A stretch of DNA of 64,000 bases. Source: Lysinibacillus sp. KCTC 33748. GTDB taxonomy: Bacteria; Bacillota; Bacilli; Bacillales_A; Planococcaceae. Positions 1-9,213 of the stretch are shown here, one piece after another. The DNA lies in contig NZ_MWSJ01000003.1 in NCBI RefSeq assembly GCF_002237755.1, positions 1 through 64,000 of the forward strand. Reading direction: 5' to 3'. A program made the position numbers and the translations under genes. The stretch's first letter is position 1, and each line of letters starts with the position of its first letter. The notes under the pieces were generated by a model. It worked only from the letters and a program-made list of their open reading frames with translations. It did no database searches and was not told the origin of the DNA.

Positions 1-148
1 AAGCGAAGCGACAGCAACAAATGTTTTAACTGTGCGAAAGCGAAGCGACAGCAACAAATGTTTTAACTGTGCGAAAGCGAAGCGACAGCAACAAATGTTT
101 TAACTGTGCGAAAGCGAAGCGACAGCAACAAAGCGCCCAGCCGGAACG
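1..148. repeat. 37-bp tandem repeat, about four copies, cut by window start
   Basis: The block GCGAAAGCGAAGCGACAGC recurs with an exact 37-bp period (AAGCGAAGCG at 1, 38, 75 and 112), the units being joined by AACAAATGTTTTAACTGT. The array runs off the left edge. The 37-bp period is not a multiple of three, which argues against coding. The same core occurs singly near 31927 and 46956 and as a 36-bp array at 54839-54973. It ends in a dispersed segment ('AGCCGGAACGGAAATCA') also found near 37620. Confidence 0.95.
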
Positions 149-195
149 GAAATCACCCCCTTGTTTTGACCAAGAACTACACTTTATTTAATCAT

Positions 196-1725
196 TTACA
201 GTAGCGGAGAAATGAGTCGCATAAGAGATTCGAGCATGCGTTTTTGAATACTTCGCTTTTGAAATGTTGCCCATGTAGTTTCTATGGAGTCTTTAAAATC
301 TTGTTCAAAATCATTTTTAATATCTAGAACCGTGTTAGATTCATATAAGACTGCAATGAGTTCATAATTTAGCTCAAAACTACGAATATCCATATTTGCT
401 GTACCAATTGTTGCAACTTCATCATCAACAAGTACAATCTTAGCATGCATAAAAGCATCTTTAACGCGGTAAATGGAGACACCTGCTTTTAAAAGTGGTG
501 CAAAGTATGATTGGGATGCTTGATCACTAATGATACTATCGCCTTTCCCAGGATATAAAATACGGACATCTACTCCAGAAAGTGCACTCAAACGTAATAA
601 TGTTAATGTTTCCTGATCAGGAATAAAGTATGGGGTAGCAATCCAAATGGATTTTTTTGCAGAGCCCATAATTTTCAATAAAGCATTCCGAATACTTGTA
701 TCTTCTGAGCTAGGTCCACTTGCAACGATTTGTACGGCACCTTCTGCCTGATGAGTTCCTTGACTTGGAAAGTATGAGTTATCCATAAATTGATTCCAAG
801 ACTCAGTATTTAAATTACTAGTGGCATAGAGAAAATCTTCTAGAAAAATGGACTGTAGTTTATATAATGCTTTTCCTTCAATTTTTAAATGGCTATCACG
901 CCAAATAGGAAACTTCTTCGAACGACCAAGATATTCATCCCCGACATTGAGTCCACCTGTAAACCCAATTGCCCCATCTACAATAACAATTTTACGGTGG
1001 TTACGATAATTGACGGTTTCTAATAGCCAAGGTGAAAGAATAGAATCAAACTCGACTACTTCAATTCCTGCGTCTTTCATTGGTTGTAAGAAACTCCTAC
1101 GTAATTTACTACTTCCAAGTCCATCGTAAAGAAAGCGTACAATTACACCAGATTTTGCTTTTTTTATTAAGGTATCTCGAATTGAAGTGCCGATTTCATC
1201 TGATCGATAAATATAGTATTGAATATGAATATGATGTGTAGCATTTTCAATCGCTTGTAGGATTTCAGTAAATGTTTCATCTCCGTTTGTTAAGAGTTTT
1301 GTTGCTGTACCATTAGCAAGAGGACCGCCGCCAAATTTTTGGATAACTTGTGCTAAATAGATGGATCGTTCATTTAAAGGGCAAGAGGATTCTAAATTAA
1401 AACTTCTTCCTGCTAAAAGTTCACGGAATAACTTTCTTTTTTCTTCTGAACGAGATAAATGTTTCTTTCTTCTCCAGCGACTTCTTCCGAATAGTAAGTA
1501 CAGCAGTAAACCGATAACAGGGAGAATGGTTAATACTAAAAACCAAGCCAATGTACTTTGTGGGGAACGATTTTCAATAAAAATAATGAAGGCAATCCCA
1601 ATAAGTGTGATAGGCCATAGTAAGCCAATTAAGGTAGATAAGGGAATAACGGACTTATTTAAAAATATGGGCATAATTGCTGCTATTGTAAATACAAATA
1701 GCAATTGGACAACGCGATTTTTCAT
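196..1725 (-). CDS. cls: Cardiolipin synthase (phospholipase D family)
   Basis: This 509-aa membrane enzyme should condense two phosphatidylglycerols into cardiolipin. The N-terminus has two hydrophobic segments (about residues 5-75) followed by a basic stretch. Two HKD catalytic motifs are visible: NHRKIVIVDG near residue 242 and MHAKIVLVDD near 427, each followed by the usual GG/GTAN-type sequence. Length is normal for Cls. The ATG at 1725 is preferred over a GTG at 1740 because AGGTGAG lies about 10 nt upstream of it. It is a single gene facing away from the peptide transporter. Which paralogue it represents cannot be told. Confidence 0.93.
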   Translation of the reverse strand: MKNRVVQLLFVFTIAAIMPIFLNKSVIPLSTLIGLLWPITLIGIAFIIFIENRSPQSTLAWFLVLTILPVIGLLLYLLFGRSRWRRKKHLSRSEEKRKLFRELLAGRSFNLESSCPLNERSIYLAQVIQKFGGGPLANGTATKLLTNGDETFTEILQAIENATHHIHIQYYIYRSDEIGTSIRDTLIKKAKSGVIVRFLYDGLGSSKLRRSFLQPMKDAGIEVVEFDSILSPWLLETVNYRNHRKIVIVDGAIGFTGGLNVGDEYLGRSKKFPIWRDSHLKIEGKALYKLQSIFLEDFLYATSNLNTESWNQFMDNSYFPSQGTHQAEGAVQIVASGPSSEDTSIRNALLKIMGSAKKSIWIATPYFIPDQETLTLLRLSALSGVDVRILYPGKGDSIISDQASQSYFAPLLKAGVSIYRVKDAFMHAKIVLVDDEVATIGTANMDIRSFELNYELIAVLYESNTVLDIKNDFEQDFKDSIETTWATFQKRSIQKRMLESLMRLISPLL

Positions 1726-2864
1726 ATGTATACATCTCACCTATTCTTTCTTACATATAATAAGAGAAAGTTGTACTTTAATAGCTTTATGATAAAATGT
1801 TTTCTTTTTTTTTACAATATAGACATTTCTGCGCCAACGTATAGGTCACGTTTTTAGTATTATGAGCGAATCACATCGCTAAAATAAGGGGAAACAACCC
1901 TCAAGTATTAAAATTGGATATCCGAAATTACTTAATATAGTAATGCACGAAAGTGTAGACAGCGTTTAAAAGGACAATCATGATAAAAAGAAGCCAAAAT
2001 ATTAAATAGGGCTGTTTCAAAGTGTTGAACTTGCATTATTTAAAAGGGGCAAGAAAATAATCTTTGCGCTAGGGATAGTAAAGCTTTATTTTCATCAAAT
2101 AAAAACGGAATCCAGAATTAAAATCTATTTTATACAAAGAAATTATTTATTTATTACATAAAAAAATTAAGAAGAAGTCCGTAAAAAAATCACTTGAGAA
2201 ATTGGATTAAATTATTTTTCTGCGGTAACATTCTGTGCTTCAGGGAGTTAATGCGATAAATGAAAAAATTATACATTAATAGCAATTGGGTAATGAGGTT
2301 AAATATGGCAATTTATAAAAATTCGTTTAAATAGCTTTTATAATAAAGAAATTCTAATAAATTTAGATATTGAGAGGGAGATTAAAAATGAGTAAATAAA
2401 TCATTTGCTATATTATGATAATAAAAAAATAATACTTTAAACCGATAAAGTGAAGATTGAACAAGTTTTCATTTAAGAGAAAAATAAATTTATTGAGAAA
2501 AATCGGAATAGTTGTATGGTTTATTTTGTATATAAGAATATAAGAAATGTAAAAATTCTCTTGATTATATGTGTGATTTCTATATAAAATGATAGCATGC
2601 TTAATTATCTGAATATTATATCATTTGGTACTTGTAAGAAAATCTTTATAAAGAAGAAATAATGTTTTTAAAAGTATTGTAAATTGATGATTTTTTATTT
2701 TGATATGATTGTGAAATAAGTTTATCGAAATAGACATTTTTTTCGGAATATTAAATCAATAAAACCTAAAAGTAATTTTTTGTAAAAAATCTTAGCGTGC
2801 CGTATCTAACTCACTACATTTGCAGCAATAGTTAAGTAAAAACTTTTAAAAGGTGTGATATAAA
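1726..2864. other. AT-rich intergenic region, no supported gene
   Basis: About 1.1 kb with stop codons in all frames. It holds the divergent control regions of cls and the first peptide transporter. Near 2375 a good ribosome binding site (GAGAGGGAG) precedes ATG-AGT-AAA-TAA, a three-codon frame that may be the relic of a lost gene. A weak promoter-like pair lies near 2700. I see no RNA gene or clear repeat. Confidence 0.6.
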
Positions 2865-3860
2865 ATGAGCTTAATGTTAGAAGTGAAAAACCTTAAGACT
2901 GGCTTTGATATAGATGGAGAAATATATCATGCAGTGGATGATGTTTCATTTTCAGTTAAATCAGGGCAGATCGTTGGGGTAGTTGGTGAATCTGGCTGTG
3001 GAAAAAGTGTAATGTCACTTTCTATTATGCAACTTCTTCCCAACGGAATTGGTAAAATCACTGGTGGAGAAATAAAATTCCATGGGAAAAACATAGAAAG
3101 TCATTCAATCGATGAGATGAATAAAATTAGGGGAAAAGATATAAGCATGATTTTCCAAGAACCTATGACATCTCTGAACCCAGTTTTTACCATAGGTTCA
3201 CAAATTGAAGAGATTATGCTTAATCATAGTAAGATTTCTAAGGCTGAGGCTAAAGATAAAGCGATTGGATTATTAAAACAGGTTGGTATTCCAAGAGCTG
3301 AAAAAATTATAGATGAATACCCTCATCAATTGTCAGGCGGTATGAGACAAAGAGTAATGATTGCTATCGCCATCGCTTGTCATCCTAGACTTTTAATAGC
3401 AGATGAACCAACTACTGCACTTGATGTAACTGTACAGGCTCAAATACTAGATTTATTGAAAAATATTCAAGAAGAAAATAACATGTCTATTGTATTAATA
3501 ACTCACGATTTAGGTGTAGTTGCGGAGATGTGTGATGAAGTAATTATTATGTATGCAGGGAAGATTGTAGAACGGACAAATGTTGATAATTTGTTTCACA
3601 ATCCCAAACACCCATATACAAAACTCTTGATGGCGTCGATTCCGAGGATTGATATAGAAGTGAATGAGTTAACCACTATTAAAGGTATTGTACCTTCTTT
3701 AAAAAATATGCCTCAACTAGGCTGCCGTTTTATTGATAGATGCCCGTCAGCTATGCCTGAATGTAGCAAGGTTACGCCGCAACTTGCCTTCGTAGGTGAC
3801 AATCATGAAGTATCTTGTTTACTTTTTGAAGGCTGTAATTCTAGAAAGGGTGTGAGCTGA
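2865..3860 (+). CDS. Oligopeptide/dipeptide ABC transporter ATPase (OppD/DppD type)
   Basis: This 331-aa cytoplasmic ATPase would power peptide uptake. It has Walker A GESGCGKS (about residue 43), signature LSGGMRQR, Walker B LLIADEPT and the H-loop ITHDLGVV. The C-terminal oligopeptide-binding tail keeps the cysteine motif GCRFIDRCPSAMPEC typical of OppD/DppD proteins. First gene of a D-F-A-B-C operon; the next gene starts 4 nt after its stop. RBS AAGGTGTGA. The substrate cannot be read from the ATPase. Confidence 0.93.
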   Translation: MSLMLEVKNLKTGFDIDGEIYHAVDDVSFSVKSGQIVGVVGESGCGKSVMSLSIMQLLPNGIGKITGGEIKFHGKNIESHSIDEMNKIRGKDISMIFQEPMTSLNPVFTIGSQIEEIMLNHSKISKAEAKDKAIGLLKQVGIPRAEKIIDEYPHQLSGGMRQRVMIAIAIACHPRLLIADEPTTALDVTVQAQILDLLKNIQEENNMSIVLITHDLGVVAEMCDEVIIMYAGKIVERTNVDNLFHNPKHPYTKLLMASIPRIDIEVNELTTIKGIVPSLKNMPQLGCRFIDRCPSAMPECSKVTPQLAFVGDNHEVSCLLFEGCNSRKGVS

Positions 3861-3864
3861 CAAC

Positions 3865-4854
3865 ATGGAGCAAACTACAATGAAACAAAATAACGAAAAT
3901 TTATTGGAGTTAATTGATTTAAAAACTTATTACCCGATTAAAGGTGGATTTTTCAAACATACGGTTGGCTATGTTAAAGCTGTTGATAATATTTCTTTTT
4001 CCATAAAAAGCGGTGAAACATTAGGATTAGTTGGCGAATCGGGTTGTGGAAAATCTACAACAGGTCGCACTATTTTAAGATTGTTAGATTCAACGGATGG
4101 AAAAATCATTTTTAACGGCCAGGATATTACAAAATTACATGGGAAATCATTAAGGGAAATAAGGAAAGATATCCAAATGGTATTTCAAGATCCCTATGCA
4201 TCGTTAAACCCGATGCAAATGGTAGGTAGTATCATAGCTGAACCGATCATGAATTTCCATAAAAAATCACTGAAATCTTTAAAAAATGAAGTGATGGAGC
4301 TCTTACAAAAAGTAGGTTTACCAGAAGATGCTTATTACAAGTATGCACATGAATTTTCAGGTGGTCAGCGTCAACGGATTGGTATTGCGAGAGCACTTGC
4401 ACTTAGGCCAAAACTAATTATAGCGGATGAACCAGTTTCAGCCTTAGACGTATCTGTACAATCGCAGGTTCTGAATCTGCTAAAAGAGTTACAAGATGAG
4501 TTTGACTTAACATTTTTATTCATCGCGCATGATTTAAGTGTTGTAAAACATATGAGTGATCGAATCGGTGTTATGTATTTAGGAAATATTGTGGAGATTG
4601 CAGATAAGGCACATATTTATGAGGAACCACTGCACCCTTATACACAGGCATTAATCTCCGCAATACCGGTACCTGATCCAAGGAAAAAGAGTAGTCGTAT
4701 AGTATTAGAAGGGGATATCCCTAGTCCGGCTAATCCACCAAAAGGGTGTCCTTTCCATCCACGGTGTCCGAAGGCAATGACAGAGTGTTCATTATCAAAA
4801 CCAACTTTAAAGGAGGTGAAGCAGGGGCATAGAGTTGCGTGCCATTTATATTAA
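3865..4854 (+). CDS. Oligopeptide/dipeptide ABC transporter ATPase (OppF/DppF type)
   Basis: Second ATPase (329 aa) of the same importer, expected to form the heterodimeric motor with the preceding gene. Walker A GESGCGKST, signature FSGGQRQRIGIARAL and Walker B LIIADEPVSALD are intact. The C-terminal cysteines are kept (GCPFHPRCPKAMTEC). Its ribosome binding site (AAAGGGTGTGA) lies within the last codons of the upstream gene, which suggests translational coupling. Confidence 0.93.
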   Translation: MEQTTMKQNNENLLELIDLKTYYPIKGGFFKHTVGYVKAVDNISFSIKSGETLGLVGESGCGKSTTGRTILRLLDSTDGKIIFNGQDITKLHGKSLREIRKDIQMVFQDPYASLNPMQMVGSIIAEPIMNFHKKSLKSLKNEVMELLQKVGLPEDAYYKYAHEFSGGQRQRIGIARALALRPKLIIADEPVSALDVSVQSQVLNLLKELQDEFDLTFLFIAHDLSVVKHMSDRIGVMYLGNIVEIADKAHIYEEPLHPYTQALISAIPVPDPRKKSSRIVLEGDIPSPANPPKGCPFHPRCPKAMTECSLSKPTLKEVKQGHRVACHLY

Positions 4855-4915
4855 AAAATAACAAAAAGAATAGTGTAATAATTATTTTCAAAATAATATT
4901 CAAGGGGGATAAAGA

Positions 4916-6640
4916 ATGAAAAAATCAGCATTATGGTCTTTCATGCTTATGCTAGTTATGGCTTTATTTTTAGCTGCGTGTAATAGCGACAACGCAACAA
5001 CTGACAAAGATAAGGAAAAAGACAAGGGGGATTCCACGAAGACTAGTGAAACAGCAAAAGGTGGAGTTGTAACTTTTGGTACTGACCAAGCACCTGAAGG
5101 TGTATATGATCCGGCCTTTAGTGGAAGTATTGTAGATTCTTATATCCAAAATTTTACAACTGATGGTATTTATGATGTAAATGATAACTTAGAATATGTT
5201 CCTAATTTAGCAACTTGGGACATTAGCGAGGATAAGTTAACGTATACGTTTAACCTTAAGAAAGGTGTAAAATGGCACAATGGTGAGGAGCTAACTGTTG
5301 ATGACTGGGTATTTGCATTAGAGACACTAGCTGATAAGGATTACGATGGCCCACGATACAATTATGTTGAGAATATCAAAGGTGCAGCAGCAAAAAAAGC
5401 AGGGAAAGCTGACAAAATCGAAGGAATTGAAGTCGTTGATCCATATACTGTGAAAATTAGTTTTGAAAAAGTGAAAATTAATAACCTAGAAAACCTTTGG
5501 CAGTATCCTATGCCAAAGAAACATTATGAAGGTATTGCTGTTAAAGATTTAAGCGAGTCGAAACAAGTTCGTGAAAATCCTGTTGGCGTAGGACCTTTTA
5601 AAGTGAAAAAGGTTGTAGACGGTGAATATTCTGAATTAGAGCGTTTTGATGATTACTGGAAGGGCAAGCCACAGCTTGATGGGATAATTGTAAAAGTAAT
5701 TGACCCATCATTGGCAGCTGGTGCGTTCCAAAACGGAGAAATTGACATCATGGACATTAAACCACAAGCTGTAAAAGAATTGTCAGCATTAGATAATGTA
5801 CGCATTGAAGAAACGAATGGTGTAAGTTACTCATATATCGGTCTTCGTTTTGGTCATCGTGATAAAGCTACTCTTAAAAATGTAGCAGATTTTGATAAGT
5901 TTAAATCAAAAGAATTGCGTCAAGCACTATTATACGCGATTAACCGTCCAGCAATGATCGATGCTTTCTTAGAAGGAAAAGCTGACGTTGCGAATACTGT
6001 AGTTCCACGTGCCTTCTGGACTGCTGCAAAGGAATCTGACTTAAATCTATATGAATACAATGCAGAAAAGGCTAAAGAGCTACTTAAATCTGCTGGTTAT
6101 GTAGATACAGATGGCGATGGATTTGTGGAAGATCCTAAAGGTAAACCATTTAAAATTTCGTTTGGTCACTATGCAGGTCCTGCTGCCTTCGAAGGTCGCT
6201 CTCAAGCAATTATTCAAGCTTGGAATGATATCGGAGTGAAAACAGAATTAGCTACTGGTACATTAATAGAATTCAACTTATATAATGATATGAAAGATAA
6301 TGACGATGCTGCACTAGAAGCATTCTTCGGTTCTTGGAGTACAGGGGCAGATCCTGACCCATCAGGATTATGGGGTAACGATGCAGAATGGAACTATGGT
6401 CGCTATGTAGATGCTAAGAATCAAGATTTATTGGAAAAAGGCTTAAATGAAGAAGCATTTGATAAAGATAAGCGTATGAAGACTTATGTGGAATGGCAAA
6501 AATACTTCAATGAAGAATTACCAGCCCTTCCATTGTGGGAAAATTTAGATTTATATGGCATTAATAATCGATTACAAGGTGTTCATATCAACGCTGTTGG
6601 TTTCCAAACAGATGTTTACAAATGGCACATTAAGGAATAA
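4916..6640 (+). CDS. Peptide-binding lipoprotein (SBP family 5, OppA/DppA-like)
   Basis: The 574-aa extracytoplasmic receptor of the transporter. A lipoprotein signal peptide ends in the lipobox LFLAAC, so Cys22 should be lipidated. A charged Lys/Asp/Ser linker follows, then the family-5 solute-binding fold (WHNGEELTVDDWVFALE, typical of OppA/DppA). RBS AAGGGGGAT. In this operon it lies between the ATPase and permease genes. Ligand unknown. Confidence 0.92.
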   Translation: MKKSALWSFMLMLVMALFLAACNSDNATTDKDKEKDKGDSTKTSETAKGGVVTFGTDQAPEGVYDPAFSGSIVDSYIQNFTTDGIYDVNDNLEYVPNLATWDISEDKLTYTFNLKKGVKWHNGEELTVDDWVFALETLADKDYDGPRYNYVENIKGAAAKKAGKADKIEGIEVVDPYTVKISFEKVKINNLENLWQYPMPKKHYEGIAVKDLSESKQVRENPVGVGPFKVKKVVDGEYSELERFDDYWKGKPQLDGIIVKVIDPSLAAGAFQNGEIDIMDIKPQAVKELSALDNVRIEETNGVSYSYIGLRFGHRDKATLKNVADFDKFKSKELRQALLYAINRPAMIDAFLEGKADVANTVVPRAFWTAAKESDLNLYEYNAEKAKELLKSAGYVDTDGDGFVEDPKGKPFKISFGHYAGPAAFEGRSQAIIQAWNDIGVKTELATGTLIEFNLYNDMKDNDDAALEAFFGSWSTGADPDPSGLWGNDAEWNYGRYVDAKNQDLLEKGLNEEAFDKDKRMKTYVEWQKYFNEELPALPLWENLDLYGINNRLQGVHINAVGFQTDVYKWHIKE

Positions 6641-6659
6641 ATTGTAAACTAACTAAACC

Positions 6660-6699
6660 TACTAACTAGGTCCACTTCATGAATTGGGCCTAGTTAGTA
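6660..6699 (+). terminator. Hairpin between binding-protein and permease genes
   Basis: A perfect 11-bp stem (TACTAACTAGG / CCTAGTTAGTA) with an 18-nt loop sits in the 83-nt gap after the binding-protein gene. No good U-run follows, so it may be an mRNA-stabilising or attenuating stem that raises receptor over permease levels. A true terminator occupies the equivalent place in the third operon (24846-24888). Confidence 0.55.
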
Positions 6700-6723
6700 A
6701 ATTTCTAGATAAGGAGACGTCAT

Positions 6724-7689
6724 ATGCTTCAATACACACTTCGAAGATTACTAGGCATGATCCCATTGCTACTCCTTATTTCGTTGGTGGTATTCTTTTT
6801 AGCTAAAATGATGCCAGGAGATCCGTTTGGTGGAGAAATCAATCCGTCTAATACGAATCCACAATACATCGAAGAAATGAGAGAAAAATTAGGCTATAAT
6901 GATCCGGTTATCAAGCAATATGGTAGATGGATTTCTAATTTTGCACAAGGGGATTTTGGAAAATCGACTGTTTATAAAAAACCAGCAGCAGAGATTATTG
7001 CTCAGAGGATACCTAATACAATATTTTTGGCATTAACATCATTAATTTTCACGTACATTTTTGCGTTTCTTATGGGCATGTATGCGGGAAGAAAACCTTA
7101 TACACTTGGGGATAATTTGATTGCGACTTATAACTATTTAGCTTTAGCAATTCCATCATTTGTTGCAGGGATTGTTGCTATTTACTTTTTCTCCTTTAAA
7201 CTAGGATGGTTCCCTTTCAATGGCTCCGTAGGTGTAGGCATAGAAGCAGGAACTTTGGAATATTACCTGAGTAGGTTCCATCATGTTTTATTACCGGCAC
7301 TTATATTAGGATTAATGGGAACAGCGTCCTATACACAATTTTTACGAAATGACATTATTGAAAATAGTAGAAAAGATTTTGTCAGAACTGCAAGAGCAAA
7401 AGGAACAAAGGAAACAAAAATTTATAACAAACATATTTTACGCAATTCAATCATTCCGATTATTACGTTTCTTGGTTTTGATATCGCAACATTGATCAGT
7501 GGCGCAGTAATAACAGAAACGATCTTTACTTATCCAGGAGTAGGAGCACTCTTCTTAGAATCAGTTGGAAGAAGAGATTATGCAGTGATGATGTCGATAA
7601 CTATGTTACTTTCGTTTTTAACACTTTTTGGAAATTTGGTAGCGGATATATTATATGGTGTGGTAGATCCGCGTATTAGACTAGATTAA
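6724..7689 (+). CDS. Peptide ABC transporter permease (OppB/DppB type)
   Basis: A 321-aa integral membrane subunit of the first importer. It opens with the typical MLQYTLRRLLGMIPLLLLIS first helix and has the family signature PGDPF near residue 31. The EAA loop region reads DFVRTARAKGTKETKIYNKHILRNS, and the protein ends in the usual VDPRIRLD. RBS AAGGAGACG. Starts 83 nt after the receptor gene. Confidence 0.93.
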   Translation: MLQYTLRRLLGMIPLLLLISLVVFFLAKMMPGDPFGGEINPSNTNPQYIEEMREKLGYNDPVIKQYGRWISNFAQGDFGKSTVYKKPAAEIIAQRIPNTIFLALTSLIFTYIFAFLMGMYAGRKPYTLGDNLIATYNYLALAIPSFVAGIVAIYFFSFKLGWFPFNGSVGVGIEAGTLEYYLSRFHHVLLPALILGLMGTASYTQFLRNDIIENSRKDFVRTARAKGTKETKIYNKHILRNSIIPIITFLGFDIATLISGAVITETIFTYPGVGALFLESVGRRDYAVMMSITMLLSFLTLFGNLVADILYGVVDPRIRLD

Positions 7690-7701
7690 GGAGGGGGTAT
7701 T

Positions 7702-8610
7702 ATGACATTGGTAACTGATCAAGAAGTTATAACTCCAAAAACACCGAAAAAAAGCCCCTCGCCATGGGTGATAGCGAGACGGAAGTTCTTTAAAAATAAA
7801 TTAGCGATGCTTAGTCTTATCTTTTTACTAATAGTTATCATTCTATCGTTTTTAGCTCCGTATATTACAACAAAAGATATTGTACGTGTCGACTTTATGA
7901 AAATTAGTCTACCTCCATCAAGCGAGCATTGGTTAGGGACAGATACGAATGGACGAGATGTTTTTACTAGAATGCTCTACGCTGGTAGATCATCTTTAAC
8001 AGTTGGATTAGGCTGTATGATGTTTATTGTAGTGATTGGAACAGCTGTTGGCGCTATTTCAGGGTATTTTGGAGGAAAAATAGATCAAATGTTAATGCGA
8101 TTTACTGACTTCATATTAATGTTTCCATTTTTAGTTTTCTGTATTGTTTTAAATACGATACTTTCAGGAAAAATATCTGGTCTATGGACATTAATAATTG
8201 TTATTTCACTTTTAATGTGGGGAAGCGTAGCTAGGATAGTACGAAGTAGGGTTTTAACTGAAAAGGAAAATGAGTATATATTAGCTGCTCAGTCAATTGG
8301 CTGTAAACCTTCAAAAATAATCATTAAGCACTTATTGCCTAACGTTGCATCGACGATTATTGTACAGGCAACATTATTGATGGCGGTGACAATTGTTGCA
8401 GAATCTAGTTTAAGTTTTTTAGGACTCGGGGTTCCGGCTGATACACCTAGCTGGGGCAATATGCTATTTGAGGCTAGAAACTCAGATGTACTAAAGGATA
8501 AGCTTTGGATGTGGGTACCACCTGCAACAGCTATTTCATTAGTTATTTTATCAATTAACTTTATTGGAGAAGGATTAAAGGATGCATTAAATCCAAAATC
8601 AAGAAGGTAA
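7702..8610 (+). CDS. Peptide ABC transporter permease (OppC/DppC type)
   Basis: A 302-aa second permease. An N-terminal cytoplasmic tail and first helix are followed by the HWLGTDTNGRDVFTRMLYAG motif typical of OppC, the EAA loop (EYILAAQSIGCKPSKIIIKH) and the C-terminal DALNPKSRR. RBS AAGGAGGGGG. Its last codons and the bases just past the stop (8586-8615) recur at 13621-13650 on the far side of the lanthipeptide genes. Confidence 0.93.
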   Translation: MTLVTDQEVITPKTPKKSPSPWVIARRKFFKNKLAMLSLIFLLIVIILSFLAPYITTKDIVRVDFMKISLPPSSEHWLGTDTNGRDVFTRMLYAGRSSLTVGLGCMMFIVVIGTAVGAISGYFGGKIDQMLMRFTDFILMFPFLVFCIVLNTILSGKISGLWTLIIVISLLMWGSVARIVRSRVLTEKENEYILAAQSIGCKPSKIIIKHLLPNVASTIIVQATLLMAVTIVAESSLSFLGLGVPADTPSWGNMLFEARNSDVLKDKLWMWVPPATAISLVILSINFIGEGLKDALNPKSRR

Positions 8611-8615
8611 TTGGC
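8586..8615 (+). repeat. Direct repeat at oppC 3' end, left copy (candidate attL)
   Basis: This 30-bp segment spans the last codons and stop of the first oppC-type gene. It matches 28 of 30 positions at 13621-13650, including an exact AAATCAAGAAGGTAATTGGC. The two copies bracket the lanthipeptide genes, as expected if a mobile segment entered the 3' end of the gene and rebuilt it. No integrase is present. Confidence 0.8.
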
Positions 8616-8908
8616 GCATATTGCTGCCACCTAGCGCAAGAAAATAGCGCACCAATATACGACAATTGTCTTTACGAGCTATATTTTCATCGCATGTTAA
8701 ATGTGAAAAGAAGCGGATCCCAAAAGATTTGGCAATCTGTTTTATGAACACATAAGAAACATCGATTCCTGACAGCAAAATGAACAAATGGCTGGCTTTA
8801 ACCTAGTTGTTTCAAGTAATGTCTGACCATTTCAGGATGCGAGAGTTGAGTATTAATTAAAGATATTTTTCATAGAATCAATTTTCTGTATATTCTAAAA
8901 GAAATAAC
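8616..8908. other. Intergenic DNA inside the left edge of the lanthipeptide island
   Basis: Between the left direct repeat and the lanA promoter. A minus-strand frame of 62 codons (8599-8787) ends in GGSNMRQLPS and is open to its stop, but I do not recognise it. It has no clear ribosome binding site and overlaps oppC, so I treat it as a relic or chance frame. A CodY-like box lies at its right end (8880-8894). Confidence 0.5.
8880..8894 (+). promoter_or_regulatory. Candidate CodY box upstream of lanA
   Basis: AATTTTCTGTATATT matches the CodY consensus AATTTTCWGAAAATT at 13 of 15 positions and lies 14 bp upstream of the lanA -35 element. If real, it would tie peptide production to branched-chain amino acid and GTP status. 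In an AT-rich region such a match can occur by chance. Confidence 0.35.
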
Positions 8909-8937
8909 TTGAAATCTATCTTCCTTTTTATTACAAT
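8909..8937 (+). promoter_or_regulatory. Sigma-A promoter of lanA
   Basis: TTGAAA, a 17-bp spacer and TACAAT. A start about 7 nt downstream would give a leader of about 40 nt carrying the strong ribosome binding site GGAGGTGA (8971-8978), 8 nt before the lanA ATG. Confidence 0.7.
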
Positions 8938-8986
8938 TAAGTCATAGTTTTGTAATATCGTGTTTTTGAAGGAGGTGAATTGGTAA

Positions 8987-9127
8987 ATGGAAAGAGATAT
9001 TTTTGATTTAGATTTAAAAGTATCAGAAGTAAGCCCACAGATATCGCATCCAGAACAAGAACTACCAAGTTCTAAAGATGCTAACGCTAACCTTTCTTTT
9101 AAGCCACCTTGTCCAATAAGACCATAA
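8987..9127 (+). CDS. lanA: Class I lanthipeptide precursor peptide (single cysteine)
   Basis: A 46-aa peptide with a near-perfect ribosome binding site (GGAGGTGA), directly upstream of lanB. Residues 1-18 look like a class I lantibiotic leader: DIFDLDLKVSEVSPQ has the F-D/N-L-D motif bound by LanB (compare DLFNLDVKV in gallidermin and DFDLDVVKV in subtilin). SPQ at 16-18 resembles the subtilin cleavage site TPQ. The predicted 28-residue core has Ser at 20, 28, 29 and 37, no Thr and one Cys (42), ending LSFKPPCPIRP. Only one thioether ring can therefore form, most simply Ser37-Cys42, while other serines could stay dehydroalanine. It lacks the lipid II-binding CTPGC pattern. The cleavage site and ring are inferred. 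Confidence 0.87.
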   Translation: MERDIFDLDLKVSEVSPQISHPEQELPSSKDANANLSFKPPCPIRP

Positions 9128-9135
9128 TTATAAAT

Positions 9136-9174
9136 GCGGTGAAAAGTTATTTCTTTTCGCCGCTTTATATTTTT
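9136..9174 (+). terminator. Attenuator between lanA and lanB
   Basis: A strong hairpin GCGGTGAAAAG / CTTTTCGCCGC (11-bp stem with one wobble pair, 6-nt loop) is followed by TTTATATTTTT. It sits 8 nt after the lanA stop and 40 nt before lanB. Partial termination here would make precursor mRNA outnumber enzyme mRNA, a usual arrangement in lantibiotic operons. Confidence 0.85.
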
Positions 9175-9213
9175 GCTAAATCTGAAATTTTAATAGAATA
9201 GGGAGGTTAAATT

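Noticed and set aside
1-148. Possible CRISPR array (36-37 bp periodic repeats here and at 54839-54973)
   Set aside because: The whole unit, linker included, is repeated without unique spacers, no palindromic CRISPR-type repeat is seen and no cas genes are present.
2389-2400. Ribosome binding site followed by ATG-AGT-AAA-TAA
   Set aside because: A three-codon frame in AT-rich DNA; no downstream gene fragment could be read in any frame.
8599-8787. Minus-strand ORF of 62 codons after the first oppC-type gene
   Set aside because: No ribosome binding site, no family recognised, and it runs into oppC. It could be a fragment of an old mobile gene, but I cannot support that.
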